Below, one piece after another: positions 17,773 through 27,822 of a stretch of 64,000 nucleotides of DNA. The DNA is from Porphyromonas canoris (lineage in GTDB: Bacteria; Bacteroidota; Bacteroidia; Bacteroidales; Porphyromonadaceae). The first letter of the stretch is position 1. The number at the start of each line of letters is the position of its first letter. The notes beneath the pieces were generated by a model, which worked only from the letters and a program-made list of their open reading frames with translations, ran no database searches and was not told where the DNA came from. The DNA lies in contig NZ_JQZV01000003.1 of NCBI RefSeq assembly GCF_000769115.1, forward strand, positions 1 through 64,000. Direction: 5' to 3'. Position numbers and translations under genes: made by a program.

Positions 17773-17969
17773 CTCCGAAGCTGTTCAGAACATTCTCCAA
17801 ACCTTGAAAGAGGTTGCTCTAAACGGTATAAAAGGTCAAAACTGAGCCTTGTTTTCCCTGATTCACGGCTCGATTTGCAAAACTCATGACCTGCTTTGCA
17901 GAACTCACGGCTTGCTCCGCAAAAACTCACGGCTTGCTTTGCGACAGTCAAAGTTTGCTTCAAAGAATA
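17773..17969. repeat. Degenerate 22-bp tandem array upstream of thrS (9 units)
   Basis: Nine units of 22 bp (one of 21) run from 17773. The clearest are the last five, built on CTCACGGCTTGCTTTGC-like sequence (17861, 17883, 17904, 17926, 17948). The 13 bases GGCTCGATTTGCA (17867-17879) recur exactly at 52584-52596. The array fills most of the 17666-18053 gap and stops about 40 bp before the thrS promoter box. Confidence 0.7.
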
Positions 17970-18006
17970 TAACAGGTTCATTCTTTTATTTATACACTAA
18001 AAGAAG

Positions 18007-18014
18007 TATCTTTG
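18007..18014 (+). promoter_or_regulatory. Promoter -7 box of the thrS cluster
   Basis: TATCTTTG, 40 nt before the thrS ATG. No clear -33 TTTG; the segment upstream is AT-rich. Confidence 0.55.
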
Positions 18015-18053
18015 CACAATATTTAGATCAAAAAATAGATTCAATAGGAACTT

Positions 18054-20006
18054 ATGTCTCAAATAACGATAACTTTCCCCGATGGCTCTCAGAGAGAGTT
18101 CGAGTCCGGTATCACTCCTCTTCAAATAGCGGAGTCTATCAGCTCCAGATTGGCCGGAGATGTCCTTTCGGCGTCTATAAATGGTAAAAATTCCGACCTT
18201 GCCACGCCCATTACGGAGGATGCTTCCATCATTCTTCACAAGTGGGACGACAAAGAAGGCAAGCATGCGTTTTGGCACACCAGTGCTCACCTCATGGCGG
18301 AAGCATTGCAAGAGCTTTATCCAGGAGTGAAGTTCGGTATCGGTCCGGCTATCGAGAACGGTTTCTATTACGATGTGGATCTTGGCGACAGAGTGATAAA
18401 AGACTCCGATCTGGCTGCAATAGAGAACAAGATGAAAGAGTTGGCATCTCAAGGATGCCCGCTGCAAAGACGTGCCATAAGCAAGTCGGACGCTTTGGAG
18501 TACTGGAACCAAAAAGGAGACGAATATAAGATAGAGCTTATAACAGACCTTGAAGACGGTACCATCACAACATATACACAGGGAGGATTTACCGATCTCT
18601 GTCGCGGTCCTCACCTGAGAGACACATCGCCCATAAAGGCTATAAAGCTGCTCTCCATTGCGGGTGCATACTGGCGTGGAGACGAAAAGCGCAAGCAGCT
18701 CACACGTATATATGGTATCACTTTCCCTAAGAAGAAGATGCTCGATGAGTATCTCGTTCTTCTGGAAGAAGCCAAAAAGAGAGACCACAGGCGCATCGGT
18801 AAAGAGTTGGAGCTCTTTGCTTTCTCACAAAATGTGGGCGCAGGGCTTCCCTTGTGGCTGCCGAGAGGTACACAGCTTCGCCTTTCGCTCGAAGACTTCT
18901 TGAAGAAGATCCAAAAGCGTTATGGTTATGATCAGGTGATGACTCCGCATATCGGTAACAAGGCTCTATACGTTACTTCCGGACACTATGAGAAGTACAA
19001 GGAAGATGCTTTCCGCCCTATTCTTACACCTCAAGAGGGAGAAGAGTTCATGCTTAAGCCGATGAACTGCCCTCACCACTGCGAGATGTACAAGGTGAAG
19101 CCTCGTTCGTATAGAGATCTTCCGGTGCGTCTGGCAGAGTTCGGTACGGTTTATCGTTATGAACAGAGCGGAGAGCTTCACGGTCTTACCCGTGTAAGAG
19201 GGTTTACCCAAGATGATGCGCACATCTTCTGCCGTCCCGATCAGCTGAAAGAAGAGTTCTTGAAGGTTGTGGATATCATCTTCATCATCTTCAAAGCTCT
19301 CAACTTTGAAAACTTTGAAGCGCAAATATCGCTCAGAAGCAAAGAGGACAGAAGTAAATATATCGGAAGCGAGGAAAACTGGGAAAAAGCAGAAACAGCG
19401 ATCATAGAAGCTTGTCAGGAGAAAGGTTTGAGTGCCGTAATAGAATATGGAGAAGCGGCATTCTATGGACCTAAGCTTGACTTCATGGTGAAGGATGCCC
19501 TTGGTCGCCGTTGGCAGCTCGGTACCATTCAGGTGGATTATAACCTCCCGGAACGCTTCGACCTCGAATATACCGGAGAGGATAACAAGAAACACCGCCC
19601 TGTGATGATTCACAGAGCACCATTCGGATCTATGGAGCGTTTTGTGGCAGTGCTTATCGAACACACTGCCGGAAAGTTCCCTCTATGGCTTACACCGGAT
19701 CAGGTGGTTATCCTGCCTATCAGCGAAAAGTATAACGACTATGCTTATAATGTTTCTCGCTACTTTGCTTCTCAAGATATTCGCTCTTCGGTGGATGACA
19801 GAAATGAGAAAATCGGCAAAAAGATCCGGGATAACGAGCTTAAACGCATCCCTTACCTGCTTATCGTAGGAGAAAAAGAGATGGAAACCAACACGGTATC
19901 TGTAAGAAAGCAAGGTGAAGGTGATAAAGGTTCGGAAGAATTTACTACCTTTGCGAAGAATTTGAACGAAGAGGTTGAGTCTATGCTTAATGCATGGCAG
20001 GCTTAA
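18054..20006 (+). CDS. thrS: Threonyl-tRNA synthetase
   Basis: This class II synthetase has 650 aa. It has an N-terminal TGS domain ([11 protein letters not shown]), the editing domain ([13 protein letters not shown]; the HxxxH zinc pair is typical), and the catalytic core with [15 protein letters not shown] (motif 2 region with a zinc Cys), [20 protein letters not shown] and the motif 3 stretch [22 protein letters not shown]-terminal anticodon-binding domain follows. The length is normal. It heads the thrS-infC-rpmI-rplT cluster, the same order as in many bacteria, with gaps of 72, 106 and 111 nt. Confidence 0.97.
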   Translation: MSQITITFPDGSQREFESGITPLQIAESISSRLAGDVLSASINGKNSDLATPITEDASIILHKWDDKEGKHAFWHTSAHLMAEALQELYPGVKFGIGPAIENGFYYDVDLGDRVIKDSDLAAIENKMKELASQGCPLQRRAISKSDALEYWNQKGDEYKIELITDLEDGTITTYTQGGFTDLCRGPHLRDTSPIKAIKLLSIAGAYWRGDEKRKQLTRIYGITFPKKKMLDEYLVLLEEAKKRDHRRIGKELELFAFSQNVGAGLPLWLPRGTQLRLSLEDFLKKIQKRYGYDQVMTPHIGNKALYVTSGHYEKYKEDAFRPILTPQEGEEFMLKPMNCPHHCEMYKVKPRSYRDLPVRLAEFGTVYRYEQSGELHGLTRVRGFTQDDAHIFCRPDQLKEEFLKVVDIIFIIFKALNFENFEAQISLRSKEDRSKYIGSEENWEKAETAIIEACQEKGLSAVIEYGEAAFYGPKLDFMVKDALGRRWQLGTIQVDYNLPERFDLEYTGEDNKKHRPVMIHRAPFGSMERFVAVLIEHTAGKFPLWLTPDQVVILPISEKYNDYAYNVSRYFASQDIRSSVDDRNEKIGKKIRDNELKRIPYLLIVGEKEMETNTVSVRKQGEGDKGSEEFTTFAKNLNEEVESMLNAWQA

Positions 20007-20078
20007 TCCCTATTTTGATTATACATATACATTATAACATACACACCCATATTCACCGGCAACAGAAAAAAGTACTGA

Positions 20079-20618
20079 ATGGCGATAAACAACAAGAAAG
20101 ACGATAAGGATCAGCATAGATTAAATGAGAAGATCCGTGTAAAAGAGGTTCGTCTCGTAGGAGATAATGTAGAGCAAGGTATCTATCCTACTCAGAAAGC
20201 TCTTGCAATGGCAGAGGAACAGGGCTTGGATCTCGTGGAGATTTCTCCTAATGGTGAGCCTCCGGTGTGTAGAATAATGGATTACCAGAAGTTTCTTTAT
20301 CAGCAAAGAAAGAAACTGAAGGAGCAGAAAGCAAAATCTGTAAAGGTCGTGGTGAAGGAGATTCGCTTCGGACCTCAGACAGACGAGCATGATTATAACT
20401 TCAAGCTCAAGCATGCGATAGGATTCCTCGAAGATGGTGCAAAGGTTAAGGCTTACGTCTTTTTCCGTGGACGATCCATCCTTTTCCAGGATCAGGGAGA
20501 GATGCTTCTGCTTAAGTTTGCAAACGACTTGGAGGAATACGCTAAAGTAGACCAGCTACCCAAGTTGGAAGGTAAGAGAATGATCATGATGTTCTCTCCT
20601 AAGAAGACTAAAAAGTAA
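20079..20618 (+). CDS. infC: Translation initiation factor IF-3
   Basis: This 179-aa protein binds the 30S subunit and checks initiation codons. The N-terminal domain has [38 protein letters not shown] and KFLYQQRKK; the C-terminal domain has [20 protein letters not shown] and FRGRS. It starts with a plain ATG rather than the rare AUU used for self-control in E. coli, so that feedback is not expected here. It is flanked by thrS and rpmI. Confidence 0.96.
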   Translation: MAINNKKDDKDQHRLNEKIRVKEVRLVGDNVEQGIYPTQKALAMAEEQGLDLVEISPNGEPPVCRIMDYQKFLYQQRKKLKEQKAKSVKVVVKEIRFGPQTDEHDYNFKLKHAIGFLEDGAKVKAYVFFRGRSILFQDQGEMLLLKFANDLEEYAKVDQLPKLEGKRMIMMFSPKKTKK

Positions 20619-20724
20619 AGCAGCTGCAAAGCTCTTGACTCGATAATTCATATATTTTAAGTGTTGATTGCGCTTATGGCTGCGCAACAACATTATGTTT
20701 AACAAACAATACAAACGTACGAAA

Positions 20725-20922
20725 ATGCCTAAATTGAAGACTAACTCCGGTGCGAAGAAAAGGTTTACCCTTACCGGAACAGGTAAAATCAAGCGCAAAC
20801 ACGCTTTTAAGAGTCATATCCTGACTAAGAAGACAACTAAGCAAAAACGTCATCTTACCGCTACCGGTCTTGTTCATAAAGTGGACGAAGCCAGTGTGAA
20901 GAGAATGCTTAACCTCAGATAA
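20725..20922 (+). CDS. rpmI: 50S ribosomal protein L35
   Basis: This 65-aa basic protein has the bL35 pattern: [14 protein letters not shown] at the N-terminus, then [16 protein letters not shown] and a C-terminal VKRMLNLR. A longer in-frame reading from 20668 would add 19 unrelated residues, so the start is the ATG at 20725. It lies between infC and rplT, as is usual. Confidence 0.95.
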   Translation: MPKLKTNSGAKKRFTLTGTGKIKRKHAFKSHILTKKTTKQKRHLTATGLVHKVDEASVKRMLNLR

Positions 20923-21033
20923 CAGAGGCTCCTGAAAGTAGTATTTGTACAGATTTTTTTAACAGAGCACTTAGCCCCGCAAAGGAGTAAGAGATTCCAT
21001 AATCCGCTAAGTCTCACAAAACAATTTTAAACT

Positions 21034-21378
21034 ATGGCTAGATCAGTCAATCATGTTGCTTCAAGAGCGAAGAGAAAAAGAATTTTGAAGCTCACTCGTG
21101 GCTATTACGGAGCCCGTAAGAATGTTTGGACCGTTGCTAAGAACACTTGGGAAAAGGGTCTTACATACGCTTACAGAGACCGTAAGAACAAAAAACGTAA
21201 CTTCCGTGCTCTTTGGATCCAACGTATCAATGCAGCTGTTCGTCAAGAAGGTATGAGCTACTCTAAGTTTATGGGTGCTCTTCATGCAAACGGTATAGAA
21301 ATCAACCGTAAGGTTCTTGCAGATCTTGCAATGAATCATCCGGAAGCATTCAAGGCTATCGTAGATAAGGTGAAGTAA
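21034..21378 (+). CDS. rplT: 50S ribosomal protein L20
   Basis: This 114-aa basic protein binds 23S rRNA and is needed early in 50S assembly. Signatures are [49 protein letters not shown] and a C-terminal [12 protein letters not shown]. In other bacteria L20 represses its own operon through a leader RNA; I see no clear mimic here. The strong terminator at 21409-21445 ends the cluster. Confidence 0.97.
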   Translation: MARSVNHVASRAKRKRILKLTRGYYGARKNVWTVAKNTWEKGLTYAYRDRKNKKRNFRALWIQRINAAVRQEGMSYSKFMGALHANGIEINRKVLADLAMNHPEAFKAIVDKVK

Positions 21379-21408
21379 GAAACACTTTCATCTACCAAAA
21401 TACTCAAG

Positions 21409-21445
21409 GACTCCTGCCTCTTTTAGAGGTGGGAGTCTTTTTTTT
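21409..21445 (+). terminator. Terminator after rplT
   Basis: Arms GACTCCTGCCTC (21409-21420) and GAGGTGGGAGTC (21426-21437) with a 5-nt loop and eight T. The rest of the gap to dnaK has a 30-bp spaced duplication of TCTGCCAG (21509, 21539) but no CIRCE element. Confidence 0.9.
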
Positions 21446-21643
21446 AGTCATATTTGGCACGTTATCTGCTATGCTATCCAAGAGGTGTCATAGATGTCTG
21501 TCATACATTCTGCCAGAGTTAAGCTCTTGTCAGTGTACTCTGCCAGCTTTAATCTGTTGGCACACCGTTTGAATTTTATTGTGTGGAATGCTCGAAAGAG
21601 AGCTTTCCGAAATGAACGAACAAACTAAAAACAATTATATATA

Positions 21644-23560
21644 ATGGGAAAAATAATCGGAATTGACTTAGGTACTACCAACAGCTGCGTATCTGTAATG
21701 GAAGGTAACGAGCCGGTAGTAATTGCAAATAGCGAAGGTAAAAGAACAACACCTTCAGTAGTGGCATTCGTGGAAAACGGAGAACGTAAGGTGGGAGATC
21801 CTGCTAAGCGTCAAGCTATCACGAATCCTCAAAATACCATATTCTCTATTAAGAGACTTATGGGAGAGACATTCGGACACATGGCAAACGAAGCAAGCAA
21901 GCTTCCTTATAAGGTTGTTAAGGGAGATAACGACTCTTGCCGCGTAGATATTAACGGTCGTCTTTACTCTCCTCAAGAGATTTCTGCGATGATTCTTCAG
22001 AAGATGAAGAAGACGGCGGAAGATTATCTTGGAGAAGAGGTAACATCTGCGGTGGTAACTGTTCCGGCATACTTCTCGGATGCTCAACGTCAAGCAACAA
22101 AAGAAGCAGGCGAGATTGCAGGTCTTAAAGTAGAGCGTATCGTGAACGAACCTACTGCCGCAGCTCTTGCTTATGGCTTGGATAAGAGTACAACAGATAA
22201 GAAGATCGCTGTATTCGACCTTGGTGGTGGTACATTCGATATCTCTATCCTCGAATTGGGCGATGGCGTCTTTGAAGTACTCTCCACAAATGGAGATACA
22301 CACTTGGGTGGTGATGACTTCGACCACGTTATCATCGAGTGGCTTGTGGATGAGTTCCGCAAAGATGAAGGATTGACACTCAGCGAAGATCCTATGGCGC
22401 TCCAACGTCTAAAGGAAGCAGCAGAAAAGGCAAAGATAGAGCTATCTTCTTCTGCATCTACAGAGATCAACCTTCCATACATCATGCCCGTAAACGGTAT
22501 CCCCAAACACTTGGTGCGTACATTGACCAGAGCAAAGTTTGAACAGCTGGCAGACAAGTACATCCAAGCCTGTGTGGCTCCTTGTCAGAAAGCATTGTCC
22601 GATGCAGGACTCAAGGCTTCGGACATCGACGAAGTAATCTTGGTGGGAGGTTCCACCCGTGTACCGGCTATTCAGGAGATTGTACAAAAGATCTTCGGCA
22701 AAGCTCCATCCAAGGGCGTAAATCCGGACGAAGTGGTGGCTCTCGGTGCTGCGATACAAGGTGGAGTACTCAGCGGAGATGTGAAAGATGTGCTTCTATT
22801 GGACGTTACACCTCTATCTCTCGGTATCGAAACACTTGGCGGAGTGATGACAAAGCTTATAGATGCCAACACCACTATCCCTGCAAAGAAGAGCCAAGTA
22901 TTCTCTACTGCTGCGGACAATCAGCCGTCCGTAGACATCCACGTGCTTCAAGGCGAGCGTTCTATGGCGAGAGACAATAAAACACTCGGTCGTTTCTCTC
23001 TCGATGGTATTCCTCCTGCACCACGTGGTGTGCCTCAAATCGAAGTAACATTCGACATCGACGCCAATGGTATCGTGAACGTAAGTGCAAAAGATAAGGC
23101 TACCGGCAAAGAGCAAGCTATCCGCATCGAAGCATCTACCGGTCTTTCGGAAGAAGAGATCCAACGCATGAAGGACGAAGCTGCGGCAAATGCAGAAGCA
23201 GACCAAAAAGAGCGTGAGCGCATAGACAAGCTGAACCAAGCAGACAGCATGATCTTCCAAATAGAGAAGAGCCTCAAGGATCTTGGCGATAAGCTTCCTG
23301 CCGACAAGAAGAGCGAAATAGAGACAGCTCTTGCCGACCTTAAGGAGAAGCACAAAGCTCAAGACATTGCCGGACTTGATGCTGCAATGGATAAGCTCAA
23401 CGCTATCTTCCAAGAAGCAAGCCAACAGATGTATGCTCAGCAAGGTGCACAAGCCGGAGGTCCTCAACCTAATCCTAACGCTTCATCTGCTAATGCCGGT
23501 GGTGGTGATGCAAATCAGGAAGGAGATGTTACGGATGCGGATTTTGAAGAAGTGAAATAA
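21644..23560 (+). CDS. dnaK: Chaperone DnaK (Hsp70)
   Basis: This ATP-dependent chaperone has 638 aa. The nucleotide-binding domain shows [17 protein letters not shown], the [16 protein letters not shown] phosphate loop and [14 protein letters not shown]. The linker [19 protein letters not shown] precedes the substrate-binding domain, and the C-terminus ends in an acidic DADFEEVK tail. grpE and dnaJ are not adjacent. No CIRCE inverted repeat (TTAGCACTC) is visible upstream and I could not place a promoter box. The acquired island begins about 100 nt past its terminator. Confidence 0.98.
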   Translation: MGKIIGIDLGTTNSCVSVMEGNEPVVIANSEGKRTTPSVVAFVENGERKVGDPAKRQAITNPQNTIFSIKRLMGETFGHMANEASKLPYKVVKGDNDSCRVDINGRLYSPQEISAMILQKMKKTAEDYLGEEVTSAVVTVPAYFSDAQRQATKEAGEIAGLKVERIVNEPTAAALAYGLDKSTTDKKIAVFDLGGGTFDISILELGDGVFEVLSTNGDTHLGGDDFDHVIIEWLVDEFRKDEGLTLSEDPMALQRLKEAAEKAKIELSSSASTEINLPYIMPVNGIPKHLVRTLTRAKFEQLADKYIQACVAPCQKALSDAGLKASDIDEVILVGGSTRVPAIQEIVQKIFGKAPSKGVNPDEVVALGAAIQGGVLSGDVKDVLLLDVTPLSLGIETLGGVMTKLIDANTTIPAKKSQVFSTAADNQPSVDIHVLQGERSMARDNKTLGRFSLDGIPPAPRGVPQIEVTFDIDANGIVNVSAKDKATGKEQAIRIEASTGLSEEEIQRMKDEAAANAEADQKERERIDKLNQADSMIFQIEKSLKDLGDKLPADKKSEIETALADLKEKHKAQDIAGLDAAMDKLNAIFQEASQQMYAQQGAQAGGPQPNPNASSANAGGGDANQEGDVTDADFEEVK

Positions 23561-23592
23561 TTACGCTCACAAACGAGCATCAAATAAACAGT

Positions 23593-23632
23593 AAATAGCA
23601 GTAAGATAATAACTTACTGCTATTTTTATTTT
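23593..23632 (+). terminator. Terminator after dnaK
   Basis: A 13-bp perfect stem AAATAGCAGTAAG (23593-23605) with 23613-23625, then a T-rich tract. Confidence 0.85.
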
Positions 23633-23675
23633 CTAGAGTTTCTCGTATTTCTTCGTTTTCTATCGATTTTAGTCG

Positions 23676-23683
23676 TATATTTG
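23676..23683 (+). promoter_or_regulatory. Promoter -7 box at the left end of the island
   Basis: TATATTTG, 88 nt before the HTH gene at 23771. It overlaps the 13-base sequence that recurs at 37146. Confidence 0.45.
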
Positions 23684-23770
23684 TACCATATTTGTGCCGC
23701 GACTTATTAGTGTATAAAGTGCGACTTAAATAAAAATATAAATTGATTATCAGATAGATAAGAAAAGCGT

Positions 23771-24325
23771 ATGCCAGCTGCAAAATTTCAGATTGAGCGA
23801 AAGTGCGAATTGTGTGGGAAGACCTTTCTAGCCAAGACAATCACATCAAGGTATTGTTCTATACAATGCTCAAGGTCTGCGTATTCACAAAAGAAGCGAG
23901 AGGAAAAGTTAGAAGAGCTACGGAGAGAGAAGGCTGCAAAGGTTCCCAAGGATCAACCTTACCTCTCTATCCCTGATGCTATTGCTTTATATGACGTTTG
24001 CAGAGATACACTATATCGACTCGTCAGAAGTAAGGCTCTCCGAAGTTATAACTTGGGAAAAAGGATGACTCGTATCTGTAAAGAAGATTTAGAACGCAAC
24101 TTTAATCTGAGGCCTATTGATGAGCAAAAGGCGAGAAGAAGAAATGAGGCTAAGCTTTACAACCTTGAACCCGAGTATTGTTACACAATTGGTGAAATAA
24201 CAGCCAAGTTTGGTGTCACGGAAGGGACGGTATATAAGCATATCAGAAAGTTTTCCATCCCCATAAGGCAGATTGGCAATTATGTCTATGCCCCAAAGTC
24301 AGAGATAGACCAACTCTACAAATAA
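23771..24325 (+). CDS. Zinc-finger/double-HTH regulator of the mobile element
   Basis: A 184-aa protein. The N-terminus has a probable zinc ribbon with CELC and, after 15 residues, CSIQC (about 13-33). Two excisionase/MerR-like helix-turn-helix segments follow: one around YLSIPDAIALYDVCRDTLYRLVRS and a second around YTIGEITAKFGVTEGTVYKHIRK, each ending in a wing (GKRMTRICKEDLER; GNYVYAPKSEIDQL). Proteins of this kind sit just before the recombinase in Bacteroides mobilizable elements and probably act as DNA-bending or recombination-directionality factors. The gap to the integrase is 12 nt, so they are co-transcribed. Its DNA target is unknown. Confidence 0.75.
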   Translation: MPAAKFQIERKCELCGKTFLAKTITSRYCSIQCSRSAYSQKKREEKLEELRREKAAKVPKDQPYLSIPDAIALYDVCRDTLYRLVRSKALRSYNLGKRMTRICKEDLERNFNLRPIDEQKARRRNEAKLYNLEPEYCYTIGEITAKFGVTEGTVYKHIRKFSIPIRQIGNYVYAPKSEIDQLYK

Positions 24326-24337
24326 CCTTAGATACAC

Positions 24338-25600
24338 ATGAGAAAAGAATTACACAACACGAAAGTAACTGTGAGACTTCGCAAGAGTGCATATAGAAAT
24401 GAGTGGTATCTCTACATTGAGAGTTATCCAGTCTATACTGCGGGCAAATCCGAACCACAACGTGTCCGTGAGTATCTCAACCGCATAGTAACTACGGTAG
24501 TCTGGGATAAAACTCGGACTGCACGCACAACATCTTCGAGCAAATCGTACAAACCCAAGCGAGATTTGAATGGAGTGATACAGTGCAAAAGTGAGGTCGA
24601 TCAAGAAGCTTGTATCTATGCCGATGAGGTGCGAAAGCTCCGTCAAAGAGAATACGATAATGCCGATTTGTACAGTGATACAGATACGGCACAGGCGGAG
24701 CAAAAGGAACGTTTGCAACAAAACTTCATTGGCTATTTTCGAGAGGCGATGTACAAGCGACACAAAAATAGCTCCACTTCTATTCTTGTCAATTGGAAGA
24801 GAGCTCTGGATTTTCTTAAAATGTATGCTGGGGACAATTTGCCGTTTTTCAAAATCGACAATGCTTTTGCAGAGGAATACAAACGATTCCTTTTAACAGC
24901 ACCTCGTGGAGGAAATAAATGTGGTACTATTTCTCACAATACGGCATCCACTTATTTTTCTATTTTCAAGGCAGCTCTCAAACAGGCATTTATAGATGGT
25001 TATCTGACCGTTGATATATCCGCCAAAATAAAAGGTATTCAGGAACAGGAGTCTCGCCGTGAATACCTTACCGTAGAGGAGTTAAATACGCTTGCTTCAA
25101 CTCCTTGTGATCGTGAGGTGATGAAACGGGCAGCTCTTTTCTCTGCTCTGACAGGATTACGCCACTGTGATATTCAGAAACTAAAGTGGAAAGAGATCAA
25201 CATGGATGGAGAACAGCCGAGGTTACATTTCACTCAAAAGAAAACCAAGGGGGTGGAGTATATGCCTATTTCGGAACAAGCCTTACAACTATGTGGAGAA
25301 CCAAGATTGCCAGAACAACTGGTTTTTGAAGACTTACCTAATCCGTCATGGATTTCTAAACCTCTAAAGCGTTGGATAGAGGCTGCAGGCATCAAAAAGT
25401 CCATAAGCTTTCATTGCTTCCGCCACTCCTACGCGACTCTACAACTTGCCAGCGGTACAGACATTTATACCGTAAGCAAGATGCTGGGACACACGAATGT
25501 GAAGACAACGCAAATCTATGCAAAGGTGGTCGATGAAAAGAAAAACAAGGCGGCTCAAGCCATAAAATTGGATACGATAGAGACAAAGAGTCAGGAATAA
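24338..25600 (+). CDS. Tyrosine recombinase / integrase
   Basis: This site-specific recombinase (420 aa) integrates and excises the element. It has an N-terminal Arm-binding-like domain (about 1-110), a SAM-like core-binding domain (about 125-235) and a catalytic domain. The catalytic set is visible: Arg275 (TGLRHCD), a Lys in TQKKTKGVEY, His359 and Arg362 (HCFRHSYA), His385 (LGHTNVKTTQ) and the nucleophile Tyr394. All key residues are intact, so it is probably active. No tRNA gene is nearby to serve as a target. Confidence 0.92.
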   Translation: MRKELHNTKVTVRLRKSAYRNEWYLYIESYPVYTAGKSEPQRVREYLNRIVTTVVWDKTRTARTTSSSKSYKPKRDLNGVIQCKSEVDQEACIYADEVRKLRQREYDNADLYSDTDTAQAEQKERLQQNFIGYFREAMYKRHKNSSTSILVNWKRALDFLKMYAGDNLPFFKIDNAFAEEYKRFLLTAPRGGNKCGTISHNTASTYFSIFKAALKQAFIDGYLTVDISAKIKGIQEQESRREYLTVEELNTLASTPCDREVMKRAALFSALTGLRHCDIQKLKWKEINMDGEQPRLHFTQKKTKGVEYMPISEQALQLCGEPRLPEQLVFEDLPNPSWISKPLKRWIEAAGIKKSISFHCFRHSYATLQLASGTDIYTVSKMLGHTNVKTTQIYAKVVDEKKNKAAQAIKLDTIETKSQE

Positions 25601-25620
25601 CCTCACAAAAATGAATAAAG

Positions 25621-26328
25621 ATGCAGTCTAAGTACTTTGAATATATAATTGTTTATTTATCCGTCTTGCTGGCGTGTGCCTTAATTGGTATAATTGTGAG
25701 ATTTGTTTTTGTCTCGGCTGGAGTTGACGAATTTACTGCAACCGTAATTTTCTGGATTGTTACAGGTGTAGGTATCATTCTCTATTCAGCCCTGATGCTT
25801 CTGATTGACGGCTTGCTCACCGCTATTGTGAAGAAGTTTTTCCCTCGCAAGTATTCTCCATCATCACTTCGAAAAAAGAGAGAAGTTGAGCAGAATTGGG
25901 ACAAAAAGAGTATAGAGACTGAATTTATTCAGGAGATACGAGTTAGCCAACAGCGTAAACAAAGCGATAAATCAAAAGAGAAGTTGGAGATAGCCATCTC
26001 CTATACACAGCATGAATTTGCCCCTTATGTCTCTGATGACGATTTGATACAACTTTGTCAACACATTACAGCTTATTCAGAAGGAAATGTCTTACAAAAC
26101 CCTCAACCCGTCAGGGTCACAAAACTTACTTCTTTAGACCTGTATCATTTCGGCTGGAATATTTGGAAGCATTTCAGTATCGGCAAACAAGACGAGGTTG
26201 CTCTTTTCCTCAAACTTGTTTTTGCCGAAGCACTAAGAGACGTTGAACCAGAGACCATCAAAAGCCACCTCAAAGACGATGAACAAAAAGGGCTAATCAA
26301 GATTCAGAAGTGTCTTACGCTTCTTTGA
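25621..26328 (+). CDS. Two-helix membrane protein of the mobile element, unknown function
   Basis: A 235-aa protein that I do not recognise by function. Two hydrophobic segments lie near the N-terminus (about 8-30, IIVYLSVLLACALIGIIVRF; and 40-66, with IFWIVTGVGIILYSALM). A charged, probably coiled region (about 75-125) and a soluble C-terminal domain (SDDDLIQLCQHI, FGWNIWKHFSIG) follow. It begins 20 nt after the integrase stop and shares its direction, so it probably travels with the recombination module. The C-terminus could sense or contact another element protein; nothing in the sequence shows this. Confidence 0.6.
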   Translation: MQSKYFEYIIVYLSVLLACALIGIIVRFVFVSAGVDEFTATVIFWIVTGVGIILYSALMLLIDGLLTAIVKKFFPRKYSPSSLRKKREVEQNWDKKSIETEFIQEIRVSQQRKQSDKSKEKLEIAISYTQHEFAPYVSDDDLIQLCQHITAYSEGNVLQNPQPVRVTKLTSLDLYHFGWNIWKHFSIGKQDEVALFLKLVFAEALRDVEPETIKSHLKDDEQKGLIKIQKCLTLL

Positions 26329-26380
26329 ATAAATGAGGAGAACGATAATAAAAACTTCCAAATAGCAGATTCTTTCTGCA

Positions 26381-27178
26381 TTATTCTAAATGCATATCCG
26401 TTCTAGATTTTATCTCTTCAGCGATGTCTGATCTATTAGTTTTGATCCACCTATCAAATGCGACTTGAATAAATGGAGCTACCCGATACTGCGACTCTTC
26501 GTCGGGCTCCAATCCTAAATCCAGACTATCTGTATAGTCAGATGCCATCATATAGTGGTTGTTAAAATAGAAAAGATAGGCAAAGTGTTGAACAAAAACT
26601 GCTGTTAAATCATTCAAGAAAATATCTAATGCTTTAACACGATGGGGTAGATATAACTTTTTGTCATTCAGAAGAATATTGTTGTAGTAATTGTAATGAG
26701 TATGATCATTACAGCGTTCCCTAATTTCTTTGTAAAATCTGTCTTTTGAGAGCAATTCCGTTATGGGCTTTAGCTTGTCTGAGTTTTTGATATATTGAGA
26801 CATTATTCGAAAGGAGGGCAATTTCTCTGTGCCTTTTCTCCAATTATCAATACGTTCAACAATGAAGTTGTTGATGCTAAAATGATCCCTTAAATAAACA
26901 TTTGTGTAAACATTAATTATGGTTGCATCATAGTATTTCCTGAGCAAAGAGTATCCATCATTAATACTCCCATTGGCCAACACCATCTTTATAGAGTCAA
27001 GAGTGCTACCTATTGAGCTAAATACGTAAGTATCCAGATTCAGAAAAGCTCTAGTTCCCTGACTCACAAACATCATTATACTATAGGATAAAGATCGATA
27101 AAACTCCGAAAAATCAGAGAGTTCTTCAAAAACTTTATGATTCTTATACTCAATCTCAAGTTGATCAAATTCGTTCAT
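26381..27178 (-). CDS. Unknown cargo protein with a possible HEPN-type Rx5H motif
   Basis: This 265-aa protein is on the opposite strand to its neighbours, between the recombination and replication/mobilization genes, a typical cargo slot. It is mostly helical and rich in Tyr, Phe and Asn, with no signal or clear membrane helix. RERCNDHTHYN (around residue 150) contains Arg-x5-His spacings that fit the HEPN ribonuclease motif (Rx4-6H); this is a weak, short match. HEPN proteins are common in toxin and abortive-infection systems, which would fit a cargo gene, but I cannot confirm the fold. AT-rich composition suggests separate acquisition. Confidence 0.5.
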   Translation of the reverse strand: MNEFDQLEIEYKNHKVFEELSDFSEFYRSLSYSIMMFVSQGTRAFLNLDTYVFSSIGSTLDSIKMVLANGSINDGYSLLRKYYDATIINVYTNVYLRDHFSINNFIVERIDNWRKGTEKLPSFRIMSQYIKNSDKLKPITELLSKDRFYKEIRERCNDHTHYNYYNNILLNDKKLYLPHRVKALDIFLNDLTAVFVQHFAYLFYFNNHYMMASDYTDSLDLGLEPDEESQYRVAPFIQVAFDRWIKTNRSDIAEEIKSRTDMHLE

Positions 27179-27374
27179 ATAAACTCCGTTTATTTGCTAC
27201 TTATTATTTTCTGAATAGGGTTTACATCTCAACAGACTTCAACCTTTTCATCCCTCAATTGTAATTATAAACAAAATTACAATATCTATGATACAAACTT
27301 TGGGTTGGAAAAAACTTTTATAACTTCTCTTTGTCTTAGTAAATAGGAAAACGCACGAATCATAGTGTTTTTGT

Positions 27375-27412
27375 AGTGTTTTCTCCGTGTTTTGAATCAC
27401 AGGGAAAACACT
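27375..27412. promoter_or_regulatory. Dyad upstream of the excisionase-like gene
   Basis: AGTGTTTTCTCCGTG (27375-27389) and CACAGGGAAAACACT (27398-27412) pair at 13 of 15 positions with an 8-nt centre, 41 nt before the gene at 27453. It is a plausible operator or an excision-protein binding site. The 27179-27452 gap holds nothing else clear. Confidence 0.4.
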
Positions 27413-27452
27413 TTATTCATTTGTGCCATGTTAAACTCAAAATAGTATAAAC

Positions 27453-27809
27453 ATGGACAACAACGAAATTTCTTTTGAGAATCTACCTAAGGCGGTAGCT
27501 CACTTAGTGAACGAAGTAGCTGAGATCAAAGCCTTGGTCGAGAAAGGGCAAGATGCGGTTATTTCTCCAAAACGTATTCCTATCGGGATAAATGAGGCGT
27601 GTAAAATCATCGGGAAGGCCAAGCCTACAATTTATACGCTTGTGCGTAAGCGTTTGCTTCCTTGCTACAAGAACGGAAAGCAACTCTACTTCTTCGAGGA
27701 CGAGTTGCTCGAATGGATAGCTAATGGTCGTAGAAAAACTGTGCGAGAACTTGCCGAAGACTCAAAGCTCTTTATCTCTGAAAAGAAGGCCAAGCTCTCT
27801 CATTTCTAA
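27453..27809 (+). CDS. Excisionase-family helix-turn-helix protein
   Basis: A 118-aa DNA-binding protein. After a helical N-terminus (about 1-40, AVAHLVNEVAEIKALVEKGQ) comes an excisionase/MerR-like winged HTH: IPIGINEACKIIGKAKPTIY as helix-turn-helix and CYKNGKQLYFFEDELLEWI as wing and last helix. Bacteroides elements carry such proteins before the VapE and primase genes, where they act as excision factors or regulators. The ATPase gene begins 13 nt after the stop, so the two are probably one transcript. Confidence 0.75.
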   Translation: MDNNEISFENLPKAVAHLVNEVAEIKALVEKGQDAVISPKRIPIGINEACKIIGKAKPTIYTLVRKRLLPCYKNGKQLYFFEDELLEWIANGRRKTVRELAEDSKLFISEKKAKLSHF

Positions 27810-27822
27810 TATCTATTCAACG

